This document shows positions 33,976 through 43,302 of a DNA stretch of 64,000 nucleotides, in pieces. The DNA comes from Lachnospiraceae bacterium A4. GTDB lineage: Bacteria; Bacillota; Clostridia; Lachnospirales; Lachnospiraceae. Below the pieces are notes generated by a model that ran no database searches, was not told the DNA's origin, and was given only the letters and a program-made list of their open reading frames with translations. The stretch covers positions 186,591 through 250,590 of the forward strand of contig KE159560.1 of the NCBI GenBank assembly GCA_000403215.2, in the 5' to 3' direction. How positions within the stretch are numbered: the first letter of the stretch is position 1; every line of letters starts with the position of its first letter. The translations under genes were made by a program, and so were the position numbers.

Positions 33976-35772
33976 ATGCAGGAACAGGAAAAACTGATTT
34001 TTCATCCTATTTCACTGGATGACAGAGATTGGATGAATGAAAAGCTGAGAGAAGAGAAGCTGGAGGCTTGCGAATATACGTTTGCTAATAATTTTATGTG
34101 GGCAGAAGTGTATGATGTTCGGGTTGCAAACGCCTATGGCTGCGGCGTGATTCGTTGTATGGGACAGAGGCATGTACAGTATTCATTTCCGTTTGGCAAT
34201 GGAGACCAGAGGGCAGTCATCGTGCATCTGAAAAAAATATGTGTGGTCTACGGACGTCCGCTGATTTTATATCCCATCACAGAGAGCAGCAGGCTCAAGC
34301 TAATGGAATGGTTTCCGGGAGAATTTGAGATTTACTCAGACCGGGCGGATGCAGATTATGTGTACACGACAGAAAAACTTTCCTCGCTCAAAGGAAAAAA
34401 ACTGCATGGCAAGAGAAATCACATCGCCCGCTTTATGGACGGAGACGACTGGCGCTATGAACCGATGACGCAGGAAAATATCCCAGAGTGCCGCAGAATG
34501 GCAAAAGAATGGGAGACGCTTCGGGCAGAGAAATGGAATGAGGAGATGGAGCAGGAGATTGGCGTGCTGGAGGTGGCATTTTCCAATTTCACGAAACTGG
34601 GGCTTACAGGCGGTGTCTTATATAAAGAAAATAAAATCGTAGCCTTCACCATTGGCGAGGCGTTGAATGAAGATACATTTGTGGTGCACTTTGAGAAGGC
34701 GTTTCCCGATTTGCAAGGCGCCTATCCAATGATTAACCAGCAGTTTGTGCTTCACGAGGCGCAGGATTTCCAATATGTCAACCGCGAGGAGGACACAGGA
34801 GACTTGGGACTCAGAAAGGCAAAGCTGTCCTATTATCCAGATCTTTTGTTAAAAAAATACTGGGCGCAGGAGAGCCGTGTCGTGTTTGCAAACGAGCGCA
34901 AGCCGCAGGAAATCATCAATCTGTGGCAGCAATGCTTTCACGACGACACAGCATATATACAGATGTACCTTGACAATCGGTTTGAGACGGAAAATATGCT
35001 CGTGATTTATGAGGACGGCTGTCTGGTATCAATGGCAAGCCTGCTGCCGGTACAAGTCACAATTAACGGAACCAAAGAAAATGCGCGCTATGTCTACGCA
35101 GTGGCAACGCTTCCAGCGTATCGGAAAAAAGGCTATGCGTCAGATCTTTTGCGTCATGCGCTTGAGAAATACGGTGAACCGTTAATTTTACAGCCGGCGG
35201 ACAGAGAGTTGCAGGAATATTATGAGAAGCATGGTTTTGTGGATGCCTTCGGTGAAAGTCCCTGCTGGATTTATGCCGGAAAATGTACAGGGCCCCCCGT
35301 TATTCCGTCAGGCAGTGAGAACAATTTGAGAGCCGCAGAGGCAGAGGAGGAAACTTCTCAAATCGAAGAGCTTGGCGGCTGGTCTGTCACCGATGCCGAT
35401 GCAAAAGCATACAAAGCGCTTCGCGATGAAGCCTTTGAAAAAGAAGGCTATGTGGAATGGGATGAGCAGGCTGTCGCGTATGCGATCAAAGAAAACCAGT
35501 TCTGCGAGGGAAGAACGCTGCTGCTGGCCAGAACTGTACATGATATCGGGGTGCAGCGCGCTGTACTGATGTACCGCATAGAAGGCGACAGCCTTCACGT
35601 CATTGAGACCACGCTTCATGACAATGAACTGCATGAAGTGCTGCCAGAGCTGCTTCTTCATACAAATACAGCGTGGGCATTCGAGCGCAATATGGGCGGC
35701 ATGATCATGCTGCCGGAACATTTTGCAGCGTGGGATTATAAGGAAGGATATCTGAGCCTGACATTAGGATAA
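33976..35772 (+). CDS. DUF2156 (phosphatidylglycerol lysyltransferase-like) + GNAT fusion
   Basis: 598 residues from ATG 33976 (GGACGGAG upstream). Residues ~5-290 are a DUF2156 domain (PISLDDRDWMNEKLR, FANNFMWAEVYDVRVAN, KLHGKRNHIARFMDG), the double-GNAT fold of aminoacyl-lipid synthases. Residues ~300-430 are a GNAT with the acetyl-CoA loop VATLPAYRKKGYASDLLRHA and EYYEKHGFVDA. A further ~160-residue GNAT-like C-terminal region follows. There are no membrane helices, so it is not an MprF flippase. The substrate is unknown. Confidence 0.85.
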   Translation: MQEQEKLIFHPISLDDRDWMNEKLREEKLEACEYTFANNFMWAEVYDVRVANAYGCGVIRCMGQRHVQYSFPFGNGDQRAVIVHLKKICVVYGRPLILYPITESSRLKLMEWFPGEFEIYSDRADADYVYTTEKLSSLKGKKLHGKRNHIARFMDGDDWRYEPMTQENIPECRRMAKEWETLRAEKWNEEMEQEIGVLEVAFSNFTKLGLTGGVLYKENKIVAFTIGEALNEDTFVVHFEKAFPDLQGAYPMINQQFVLHEAQDFQYVNREEDTGDLGLRKAKLSYYPDLLLKKYWAQESRVVFANERKPQEIINLWQQCFHDDTAYIQMYLDNRFETENMLVIYEDGCLVSMASLLPVQVTINGTKENARYVYAVATLPAYRKKGYASDLLRHALEKYGEPLILQPADRELQEYYEKHGFVDAFGESPCWIYAGKCTGPPVIPSGSENNLRAAEAEEETSQIEELGGWSVTDADAKAYKALRDEAFEKEGYVEWDEQAVAYAIKENQFCEGRTLLLARTVHDIGVQRAVLMYRIEGDSLHVIETTLHDNELHEVLPELLLHTNTAWAFERNMGGMIMLPEHFAAWDYKEGYLSLTLG

Positions 35773-35879
35773 TTATTGCATATTAAAATTTATCAATAAA
35801 AATGATTAATTTTAACTATTCCAAAATAGAGAAATGTATGGTATCATAGTCCTATCAGTTTTGATAATAAATCAAAAGG

Positions 35880-36160
35880 CAATGAAAAGAACCAGTAGCC
35901 GCAACGAGCATTTCAGAGAGCTGCCGCAGGGTGCGAGGCAGCATGGGAAGTGCGGTGAACTCATCTTGGAGCTGTGCGCCTGAACAGACAAGTCATTCAG
36001 TAGGGCGCAACGGATTACCTGCCGTTATCCGGGGAAGGCATTATCGTGCTGAAGGAGTGCATATTTTTGTATAAAAATATGAAGTAGAGTGGTACCGCGA
36101 AAGAATATGGAGAAGTCTTTCGTCTCTGCAATAATATGTTGTGGAGCGAAAGATTTTTTT
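35880..36160 (+). promoter_or_regulatory. T-box leader, probable leucine specifier (CTC)
   Basis: The conserved T-box core AGAGTGGTACCGCG is at 36086-36099. About 130 nt upstream the Stem I specifier loop holds GAACTC at 35957-35962, with CTC (Leu) as the specifier. The terminator is TCTTTCGTCTC (36116-36126) with GAGCGAAAGA (36144-36153) and seven T. Uncharged tRNA-Leu would favour the antiterminator and allow expression of the DUF5713-like gene and leuA. The leucine-synthase gene downstream supports the specifier call. Confidence 0.9.
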
Positions 36161-36189
36161 GTTGGCAGGGATGATGTATGGAGGTTGAT

Positions 36190-36516
36190 ATGAAGCGCTT
36201 TGATGAAACATATCGGTTTTTAACGGGGATGTATCACGACGGTTATTTTCCAGATTTTCTAGTAGATAAGATTAGAGCAGAGTTGGAGAACATGGTTGCT
36301 TTTTTAGAAACTGGCGTATCGGATCTTGGACAGATTCAGGAGAAATTTGACAGGATGACGATGGCAATCAACGATTTACAGGAGGAATTTGAAGAGAACG
36401 GCAGTGAGATCGAGACAGTGGCAAGAGACAGCATTGCGACAGATGTAGATAAGATTCTAAAATGGTTTGATGTTAATCTGAATGTGGACGATGCTATCGG
36501 GGAACGGGATTGGTAA
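36190..36516 (+). CDS. DUF5713-like protein under T-box control
   Basis: 108 residues. ATG 36190 is chosen because GGAGG lies five bases upstream; an in-frame ATG at 36178 is possible. The pattern RFLTGMYHDGYFPDFLVDKI, ending NDLQEEFEENGSEIETVARD, is typical of DUF5713. The function is unknown. It is placed between a leucine T-box and leuA with 25 bp to leuA, so it should be made when leucine-tRNA is uncharged. Confidence 0.72.
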   Translation: MKRFDETYRFLTGMYHDGYFPDFLVDKIRAELENMVAFLETGVSDLGQIQEKFDRMTMAINDLQEEFEENGSEIETVARDSIATDVDKILKWFDVNLNVDDAIGERDW

Positions 36517-36541
36517 AACAAATAAAATGGAGGAATGAGAC

Positions 36542-38533
36542 ATGGAACATGCAGGCAAGTACGAAAAATCATATTTTTTACCGCCAGTCTGTACATATGA
36601 CTGGGTGAAGAAGGATGCGGTTACTGAGCCGCCAATCTGGTGTTCGGTTGATTTGAGAGACGGGAATCAGGCACTCATAGAGCCTATGAGTCTGGAAGAA
36701 AAATTAAATTTCTTTGAGATGCTTGTGGACATTGGCTTTAAGGAAATTGAGGTTGGATTTCCAGCGGCGTCAGAGACAGAGTATGAATTTATGCGCGCTT
36801 TAATAGAAAGGAACATGATACCAGAGGACGTGACAGTTCAGGTGCTCACGCAGGCAAGAGAGCACATTATCAAAAAGACGTTTGAGGCAGTCAAAGGCGC
36901 GCCTCATGCAGTCATTCATCTGTATAACTCCACCTCGGTAGCGCAGCGTGAACAGGTGTTTAAAAAGAGTAAAGAGGAGATCAAGAAGATTGCGACAGAC
37001 GGCGCGGAGCTGTTAAAAAAGCTTGCAGCAGAGACAGACGGAAACTTTTCGTTTGAGTACAGCCCGGAGAGCTTCCACGGCACAGAGGTGGACTATGCCG
37101 TTGAGGTCTGCAATGCCGTGCTGGACATCTGGCAGCCGACTGCGGACAACAAGGCAATCATCAATATCCCGACAACTGTTGAGAATGCGATGCCGCATGT
37201 GTTCGCCACGCAGGTAGAGTATATTCATAAAAATCTCAAATACAGAGATGCCGTTGTGTTATCCGTCCATCCGCACAATGACCGCGGCTGTGGTGTGTGC
37301 GACGCGGAGTTCAGCATTCTTGCCGGTGCGGACCGCGTGGAGGGAACACTTTTTGGCAATGGCGAGCGGACTGGAAATGTAGACCTGATCACCGTGGCGA
37401 TGAACATGTTCTCGCACGGTGTGGACCCCAAGCTTGACTTTTCGAATATGCCGGAAATCAGAGAGAATTACGAGCTTTTCACGCGCATGAAAGTGCACGA
37501 GAGACAGCCATATTCCGGCGACCTTGTATTTACAGCGTTCTCAGGCTCGCATCAGGATGCCATCGCAAAAGGAATGCAGTGGCGTGAGGAGAAACAGACA
37601 GACAAGTGGACAGTACCTTACCTGCCAGTTGACCCAAAGGATGTCGGCAGAAATTACGACGCAGATGTAATCCGCATCAACAGCCAGTCTGGAAAGGGAG
37701 GCGTAAACTATATTTTAAAACAAAATTACGGCATTTCACTTCCCTACGCGATGCGCGAGGAGGTCGGCTATCTGGTGAAAGATGTCTCAGATCAGGAGCA
37801 TAAAGTGCTCTCACCACAGTGGGTTTACGATATTTTCTGTGAAAATTATGTGGATAACATGCCGTTGTTCCAAATCAGCGACTGCCATTTTAAGCAAGTG
37901 GACGGCATCATGGCGGAGGCAGTGATTGTCTGCGGCGACAAGAAAACAACCGTCGATGCCAATGGAAACGGGCGTCTTGACGCAGTGAGCAACACGATTA
38001 AACAATATTTTGGCGTGAGCTACCAGTTGTCTGACTATGAGGAACACGCCCTCACAAAAGGCTCGTCCTCCAAGGCGATCGCCTATGTGAGCGTCACCTG
38101 CAACGGCGAGAAATTCTGGGGCGTCGGCATGGATGATGATATCATCAAGGCGTCTATACACGCACTCTGTGTCAGCGTCAACAAACTGCCGCAGATCCAG
38201 ACCAGTGAAGCCTGCCAAGATGAGCGCATGATGGAGATTTTTAATTATATTCAGGCAAATTATCAGGCGACGGCGCTCAGTGATGTCGCAGAGCATTTTC
38301 ATCTGTCAGAGCCGTATTTAAGCAAATATATTCATGAAAAGTCAGGAAAGACTTTTGGCGATATTCTGATTAACATTCGTTTGAAAAAAGCAAAGACCTT
38401 GCTTCGAAATGGCAATATGACCGTCGAGAATGTGGCAATGGCAGTCGGATATCCAAATGTCGAGCATTTTAACCGCATCTTTAAGAAAAAAATGGGCATG
38501 ACGCCAGTGCAGTACAGAAAAGGCGGTCAATAA
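36542..38533 (+). CDS. leuA: 2-isopropylmalate synthase fused to an AraC-type DNA-binding domain
   Basis: 663 residues in one uninterrupted frame, with GGAGG upstream. Residues ~25-300 are the LeuA TIM barrel ([17 protein letters not shown]; metal ligands in [23 protein letters not shown]). Residues ~420-550 are the LeuA C-terminal allosteric domain ([16 protein letters not shown]). Residues 560-663 are a complete AraC/XylS double [23 protein letters not shown], then [20 protein letters not shown] and MTPVQYRKG. LeuA normally ends near residue 550. The enzyme condenses acetyl-CoA with 2-ketoisovalerate. The fused domain suggests it also binds DNA, perhaps in a leucine-dependent way; that is inference. 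Confidence 0.92.
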   Translation: MEHAGKYEKSYFLPPVCTYDWVKKDAVTEPPIWCSVDLRDGNQALIEPMSLEEKLNFFEMLVDIGFKEIEVGFPAASETEYEFMRALIERNMIPEDVTVQVLTQAREHIIKKTFEAVKGAPHAVIHLYNSTSVAQREQVFKKSKEEIKKIATDGAELLKKLAAETDGNFSFEYSPESFHGTEVDYAVEVCNAVLDIWQPTADNKAIINIPTTVENAMPHVFATQVEYIHKNLKYRDAVVLSVHPHNDRGCGVCDAEFSILAGADRVEGTLFGNGERTGNVDLITVAMNMFSHGVDPKLDFSNMPEIRENYELFTRMKVHERQPYSGDLVFTAFSGSHQDAIAKGMQWREEKQTDKWTVPYLPVDPKDVGRNYDADVIRINSQSGKGGVNYILKQNYGISLPYAMREEVGYLVKDVSDQEHKVLSPQWVYDIFCENYVDNMPLFQISDCHFKQVDGIMAEAVIVCGDKKTTVDANGNGRLDAVSNTIKQYFGVSYQLSDYEEHALTKGSSSKAIAYVSVTCNGEKFWGVGMDDDIIKASIHALCVSVNKLPQIQTSEACQDERMMEIFNYIQANYQATALSDVAEHFHLSEPYLSKYIHEKSGKTFGDILINIRLKKAKTLLRNGNMTVENVAMAVGYPNVEHFNRIFKKKMGMTPVQYRKGGQ

Positions 38534-38536
38534 CTT

Positions 38537-39343
38537 ATGCGGCAGGAAATCAGAAATATGCTAATGCAGTATGCAGAACAGCAGTACAAAGATTTTTCAT
38601 CAAGTCTGATTCCCGGTGCGAAGCCGCTGCTGGGTGTGCGTCTGCCACAGTTAAGACAGCTTGCAAAGAGCATTGTAAATGATAAAACGAACAAGTCAAG
38701 GTGGCGGCAGGAAACTGCTGCCTATGACGGCGACTGTGAGGATTTGTTTTTTGAGGAGACCATGCTGCGCGGTATGCTCATCAGCTATGGCACCGCCCAA
38801 AAAGAAATTTCCTGCAAAGAAGGGCTTCTATACCTAAAGGAATTTATTCCTTGGATTGACAACTGGTCTGTGTGTGACAGCTTCTGCAATTCATTTACCT
38901 TTGCCAACCGGTATCGGGAGGAGGTCTGGGCATTCTTGCAGCCTTATTTGTATTCAAATCAGGAATTTCAGGTTCGGACAGGGCTTATCCTGCTCTTGAG
39001 CCAGTATCTGAAATATGATGCGGAGAACCAAAAGATTCCGAGAAACAAAACTGTCTGTATGGCAGACCTTGAAAAGGATCAAAACCAAAAAGCGCAGTAT
39101 CCTTATCTGGAAAAGATTCTTATGACCCTAAACAGGCCGTTTTCACAGGGCTATTATGCGCAGATGGCTGCGGCATGGCTGCTGGCAGAGACATTCATAT
39201 GTTTTCCATACGAAACACACCAGATGCTTGTAAACGGCTGCAAAATGGATACATGGACGTATCATAAAGCGCTGCAAAAACTTCGGGAATCCTTAAATCC
39301 TGACAAAGAAGTGAAGGAATATTTGAAAAGTCTTAAAAACTGA
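38537..39343 (+). CDS. AlkD-like DNA alkylation repair protein
   Basis: 268 residues, starting 3 bp after leuA. All-helical HEAT-like protein with the AlkD hallmarks GAKPLLGVRLPQLRQLAK and DNWSVCDSFCNSF (D-N-W region of the active cleft) and a C-terminal AAAWLLAETF. AlkD removes bulky cationic alkyl adducts such as N7-methylguanine without flipping the base. Tight spacing suggests readthrough from the leuA transcript. Confidence 0.85.
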   Translation: MRQEIRNMLMQYAEQQYKDFSSSLIPGAKPLLGVRLPQLRQLAKSIVNDKTNKSRWRQETAAYDGDCEDLFFEETMLRGMLISYGTAQKEISCKEGLLYLKEFIPWIDNWSVCDSFCNSFTFANRYREEVWAFLQPYLYSNQEFQVRTGLILLLSQYLKYDAENQKIPRNKTVCMADLEKDQNQKAQYPYLEKILMTLNRPFSQGYYAQMAAAWLLAETFICFPYETHQMLVNGCKMDTWTYHKALQKLRESLNPDKEVKEYLKSLKN

Positions 39344-39396
39344 TGACAAATCCCGTAAAAAATGATAGAATTTTGACAGATTGGAGGGAAGTAGCT

Positions 39397-39747
39397 ATGA
39401 GTACTTTTAAGGAAAGCCTGTATGAAAAGAAAAGTTTTATTTATCAGATTGGCGCTGATTATTATGCCATTGGCGCAAACACCTTTGCCAAAGTGACAGC
39501 TTCACAGGAGCTGGACAATCTGGAGTTGTTTCAGAACGCCTTGAAAAAGCAGAATGACAGACAGATTGCCAAATATCTGGAGAAGCTCATGCGCATTGCC
39601 AATTCTTACCGTGTCGATGCAAGAGAGCACTATAGACTGCAGGAGAAGCTGTTTCAGTTTATAGACCATCTGCAAGCGGAGGAGGAAGCCGCGCTGCAAA
39701 AACAGGTGTTTGCATTCGATGAGCTGTGTGCAAAATATCAAAGCTAA
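39397..39747 (+). CDS. hypothetical protein
   Basis: 116 residues from ATG 39397, which has GGAGGG upstream; the longer frame to 39343 overlaps the AlkD stop without a good site. A short beta-like N-terminus (SFIYQIGADYYAIGANTFAK) is followed by long amphipathic helices likely to coil (DRQIAKYLEKLMRIANSYRV; LQEKLFQFIDHLQAEEEAAL). No family recognised; cytoplasmic. Confidence 0.6.
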   Translation: MSTFKESLYEKKSFIYQIGADYYAIGANTFAKVTASQELDNLELFQNALKKQNDRQIAKYLEKLMRIANSYRVDAREHYRLQEKLFQFIDHLQAEEEAALQKQVFAFDELCAKYQS

Positions 39748-39779
39748 AATTAGGAATCAAAAAAATTTGTGTTCTTGTG

Positions 39780-39808
39780 TAGACAAATGAGAAAAATTGT
39801 GTTATGAT
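39780..39808 (+). promoter_or_regulatory. promoter of tRNA-Arg
   Basis: TAGACA (39780-39785), 17-bp spacer, TATGAT (39803-39808), 17 bp before the tRNA 5' end. Confidence 0.55.
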
Positions 39809-39824
39809 TACAAACGTAATGCAA

Positions 39825-39896
39825 GCACCCGTAGTCTAATGGATAGAACGAAGGCCTCCGACGCCTTTAATGCAGGTTCGATTCCTGCCGGGTGCA
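39825..39896 (+). tRNA. tRNA-Arg (CCG)
   Basis: 72 nt. The acceptor stem GCACCCG / CGGGTGC has A as discriminator. Anticodon stem AAGGC/GCCTT with loop CTCCGAC gives anticodon CCG, reading CGG. T-arm GCAGG-TTCGATT-CCTGC. The CCA end is not encoded. It is a singleton and could serve as an integration target, but no att duplication was seen. Confidence 0.95.
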
Positions 39897-39936
39897 TTTC
39901 CTGGGATAGACTTGACAGCGGCAGATAGGAGTATCG

Positions 39937-41433
39937 ATGGAGAACAGGAAAAAGAAAAAATCCAAGAAAAATAATCAAACTACCAATAATCAGAATATAA
40001 AGACAAATACTACTTCTGAAAATACAGAAGTTTTAGATCATAAAGCAGCGCAGACGGCAGCAGAGAACATATCTGCACCGGAAGCCAATACCGAAGAAAA
40101 AATACAACCAGTACAACCCCAAAACGAAGAAAAAACATCTGAAAATAGAAAAACCACACAGTCCCTTGATTCGATGATTGGAAAAGACATAAAAGATTTT
40201 TCTGCCGATCATGTCAAGGGAATTGCTATCAATGCCGCAAAGATTTTACTCCCAGTGGCGGCATGTGCGATTGTGATTGCTGTGATTATTTCCTATGCAG
40301 GCGCTCAGAAGGCGCAGGTGGTGGACAATACCATAGACAATGGAGAGAGCGGACCTGCAACGGCCAGTGTGGCTGCATTGAATGAAACGCCTTTGGCTGA
40401 GAACGCATATACTGATGTCAACGGTATGATGAATACATTCTACAATGCACTGGCGTCCGGCGATATGGACACCGTAAGAGCCGTCAAGGATTATAACAGC
40501 GACAAAGAAATTATCGCGTATGAGAAAAAGAGTGAATTTATAGAACGCTATGACAATATCAAGTGTTATACCAAACCGGGAATTGAAGAGGATTCCTATT
40601 TTGTGTATGTTACATATGATGTCAAAATTCAGGATATTGACACAGAGGCACCCGGTCTGAATGCATTTTATGTGTATACGTCAGAGGATGGAAGCCTCAT
40701 GATTGATGGTGACACAGAGGAAAATATTAAAGCCGCATTTAAACTTGTCACAAACCAGGATGATGTTGTAGACCTTTATAATAAAATTAATGTAGATTAC
40801 AATGAAGCGGTTGCTTCCGATGAAGCACTTGATCAGTTTCTAAGTGAACTGCCACAGGTTTTGAAGGAGTCTGTCGGTGTTGAGCTGGCAAAATTAGAGA
40901 CACAAGATGATACGGCGAGTACACCGCCTGCGGAGGAGACAGAGGCGCCAGAGACAACGGCCGCAGAAACCGAGCAGACACAGCCTGTACCGGAGGAAAC
41001 ACCGGCAGAACCAGAACAGCCGCTTGAAAATAAGACAGTCAATCAGATTGTGCGGACGACAGATACTGTCAATGTGCGATCTTCAGACAGCGAAGAGGCG
41101 GACAAGATTGGCAAGGCACCGGCTGGAACAGAACTCACCCGCATTGAGGAGCGCATCAATGGCTGGAGTAAGGTGATTTTTGAGGACAAAGAAGCCTATA
41201 TTAAGAGTGATTATCTTGAGGTATTGACCGCTGAGGTCACAGCAGCGCCGATTGGTACCATCACAGCCAAGACCAATGTCAATGTCAGAAGTCAGGCAGA
41301 TCAGGAATCCGCAAAACTTGGAACAGCGCAGGCTGGCAGCTCTTATGAATTGCTTGAAGAGCAGGGTGAGTGGTTTAAGATTAACTATAACGGTACAACA
41401 GGTTTTGTAAAGGCAGAATTTTTTGACAGATAA
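39937..41433 (+). CDS. membrane-anchored protein with two SH3b domains
   Basis: 498 residues. The N-terminal ~85 residues are charged, Asn/Thr/Glu-rich and disordered, cytoplasmic. One membrane segment (AAKILLPVAACAIVIAVIIS) at about 100-120. An extracellular domain at ~145-320 (MNTFYNALASGDMDTVRAVK) resembles NTF2-like or DUF4878-type folds. A Thr/Glu/Pro-rich linker leads to two SH3b repeats (VNVRSSDSEEADKIGKAPAG; VNVRSQADQESAKLGTAQAG). SH3b domains bind cell-wall peptide; a role in wall sensing or attachment is likely. Confidence 0.85.
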   Translation: MENRKKKKSKKNNQTTNNQNIKTNTTSENTEVLDHKAAQTAAENISAPEANTEEKIQPVQPQNEEKTSENRKTTQSLDSMIGKDIKDFSADHVKGIAINAAKILLPVAACAIVIAVIISYAGAQKAQVVDNTIDNGESGPATASVAALNETPLAENAYTDVNGMMNTFYNALASGDMDTVRAVKDYNSDKEIIAYEKKSEFIERYDNIKCYTKPGIEEDSYFVYVTYDVKIQDIDTEAPGLNAFYVYTSEDGSLMIDGDTEENIKAAFKLVTNQDDVVDLYNKINVDYNEAVASDEALDQFLSELPQVLKESVGVELAKLETQDDTASTPPAEETEAPETTAAETEQTQPVPEETPAEPEQPLENKTVNQIVRTTDTVNVRSSDSEEADKIGKAPAGTELTRIEERINGWSKVIFEDKEAYIKSDYLEVLTAEVTAAPIGTITAKTNVNVRSQADQESAKLGTAQAGSSYELLEEQGEWFKINYNGTTGFVKAEFFDR

Positions 41434-41487
41434 TGAACAGTTTATCTTGAAATAATATCTCTATATCGTCTATAATAGAATCGTGCT

Positions 41488-41644
41488 AGGAACTGTGATG
41501 AAATTACTTGTGACAAGTACGCCGTATAAATGTTCAGCTGCAAAGAAGAAAATCGCAGGCATAGCGGGCTATGTCAAGATTTTCTGATGACGCAGATGGA
41601 CATTTAGACAAGTATTTGTCATGAGTAATTTCATCACAGTTCCT
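41488..41644. repeat. full-length 157-bp fold-back element, AGGAACTGT family
   Basis: AGGAACTGTGATGAAATTAC and its inverted copy bound nested palindromes with centre CATAGCGGGCTATG. It is the same length as the 8140-8296 copy and aligns with its reverse complement. Inner words AAATGTTCAGCTGCAAAGAA and GCAGATGGACATTTAGACAA are conserved. A TA dinucleotide flanks both ends of GGAAC...GTTCC. It lies between the SH3 gene and the oxidoreductase gene and would form a long RNA hairpin. Confidence 0.8.
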
Positions 41645-41725
41645 AAACATTGAAAACCCATGTGGCTTTGTGCTGCATGGGCTTTCATTTATACGGTTGA
41701 TGATTGTGAAAGGCAGGGAAGAGCG

Positions 41726-42793
41726 ATGTTTAAACAGAAGAGAATCGGTATCATGGGAACAGGCAGAATGGCAAGTGTCATGGCAGGCACGATCAAGAAA
41801 ATGAAGAACGTGAAGTGTCATGGTGTGGCGTCGAGGAGTGAGGAACGGGCGCAGCAGTTTGCAGATGAATATGGTATCAAAGTGGCATATACCTCCTACG
41901 AAGAGATGATGATTGATGATAAGCTTGATTTAATCTATATTGCGACGCCGCACTCAGAACACTATGCAAACATGAAGCTTTGTATTGAAAATGGCAAAAA
42001 TGTGCTCTGTGAGAAGGCGTTTACCGCCAATGCAGCACAGGCAGAGGAAATACTGGCACTAGCGGAGGAAAAGGGCGTGTTTGTCGCAGAAGCGATGTGG
42101 ATCCGGTATATGCCGATGCTTACCACAATCAAGGGAATACTTAATTCCGGCATCATAGGAGAACCCACCATGCTGACAGCCAATCTTGGCTATTCGATCG
42201 CAGGCAAGAAAAGGCTTACAGACCCAGCGCTTGCCGGCGGTGCATTGCTGGATTTGGGGATATATCCACTAAATTTTGCAGCGATGATGTTTGGCAAAGA
42301 AATAGAAAAAATGGCGTCCTCCTGTATCCTGACAGATTCCGGCGTAGATGCGTCTGAAAGCATCACGATCACTTATAAGGGGGGCAAAATGGCAGTGCTC
42401 AACTGCACAATGAATGGCCTGAGTGACCGCCGGGGTGTGATCTATGGCCCCAAAGGGTATATTGCAATTGAGAATATTAATAATTTTTCTTCCGTGACGG
42501 TGTACGATACAACCTATAAAGTAATGAAATCAGAAAAAGCGCCCAAACAGATTACAGGCTATGAATACGAGATCAGCGCCTGTCTGGAAGCGATTGAGAA
42601 GGGAGAGAAGGAGTGCTGGGAGATGCCGCATCAGGAGACGCTCTACATTATGAAGCAGATGGACGAGCTTCGTGCACAGTGGGGCGTGGTCTATCCTTTT
42701 GAGAAGCTTGGGAACACTGGAATAGAAAAGATAGAAGTTCTGTCTGGTGAAGTGGAGGATACCATACCGCAGGAGTCCAATCTACAGGCATAA
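41726..42793 (+). CDS. Gfo/Idh/MocA family oxidoreductase
   Basis: 355 residues from ATG 41726 (AGGGAAG upstream). Rossmann NAD(P)-binding motif IGIMGTGRMASVMAG at the N-terminus, then IYIATPHSEHYANM and the conserved CEKAF (EKP-type) motif, then the Gfo/Idh C-terminal beta-sheet domain. It oxidises or reduces a sugar or inositol-like substrate; the specificity is unknown. Monocistronic behind the 157-bp fold-back repeat. Confidence 0.92.
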   Translation: MFKQKRIGIMGTGRMASVMAGTIKKMKNVKCHGVASRSEERAQQFADEYGIKVAYTSYEEMMIDDKLDLIYIATPHSEHYANMKLCIENGKNVLCEKAFTANAAQAEEILALAEEKGVFVAEAMWIRYMPMLTTIKGILNSGIIGEPTMLTANLGYSIAGKKRLTDPALAGGALLDLGIYPLNFAAMMFGKEIEKMASSCILTDSGVDASESITITYKGGKMAVLNCTMNGLSDRRGVIYGPKGYIAIENINNFSSVTVYDTTYKVMKSEKAPKQITGYEYEISACLEAIEKGEKECWEMPHQETLYIMKQMDELRAQWGVVYPFEKLGNTGIEKIEVLSGEVEDTIPQESNLQA

Positions 42794-42859
42794 GACACTA
42801 AATTATGGCAATACTATAGCTATCTCAACAGTTCAAAACAGGCAGAAAGGATGATAGCT

Positions 42860-43291
42860 ATGAAAAAAGATGATCAGGAAATCTTAAAAGAAGTCCAGAA
42901 AAACTCTTCGATGGCGATTAATGCCATCAATACGATCTCAGAAAAGGTTCATGACAATGCGTTGCAGCAAGAACTTTCCAAGCAAAAACTCTGGTATTCT
43001 GTGATACAGAACAAAGCAACGGACAGGCTGCAAAATGAGCGGGCTGAGGAATACCATACCAGCGCGATGCAGGATTTGATGCTCAAAGGCGGCATACAGA
43101 TGAATACTTTTACAAATTGCAGTACCAGCAAAATCGCAGAGCTGATGATACAGGGCAGCAATCGGGGCATCACAAGTATGTGGAAGTCAATGAACCATCA
43201 TCAGAACTCAGGAAATCTGTCGATGGAGGTCGCAAAGGAATTAGTGGATTTTGAGCAGAAGTCCATCGCAAGGCTCAAAAAATTTTTATAA
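42860..43291 (+). CDS. hypothetical helical protein
   Basis: 143 residues from ATG 42860 (GAAAGGATG upstream). All-helical four-helix-bundle-like sequence with Gln/Met-rich segments (NSSMAINAINTISEKVHDNA; TSMWKSMNHHQNSGNLSMEV). It is reminiscent of DUF2383/ferritin-like bundles but without an iron-ligand pattern. Directly upstream of the pseudouridine synthase gene by 11 bp. Confidence 0.62.
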   Translation: MKKDDQEILKEVQKNSSMAINAINTISEKVHDNALQQELSKQKLWYSVIQNKATDRLQNERAEEYHTSAMQDLMLKGGIQMNTFTNCSTSKIAELMIQGSNRGITSMWKSMNHHQNSGNLSMEVAKELVDFEQKSIARLKKFL

Positions 43292-43302
43292 AAGGAGTAA
43301 CA

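Noticed and set aside
39825-41644. tRNA-Arg with the nearby 157-bp repeat as an integrated element
   Set aside because: No duplicated tRNA 3' end or integrase is found; the genes between look resident.
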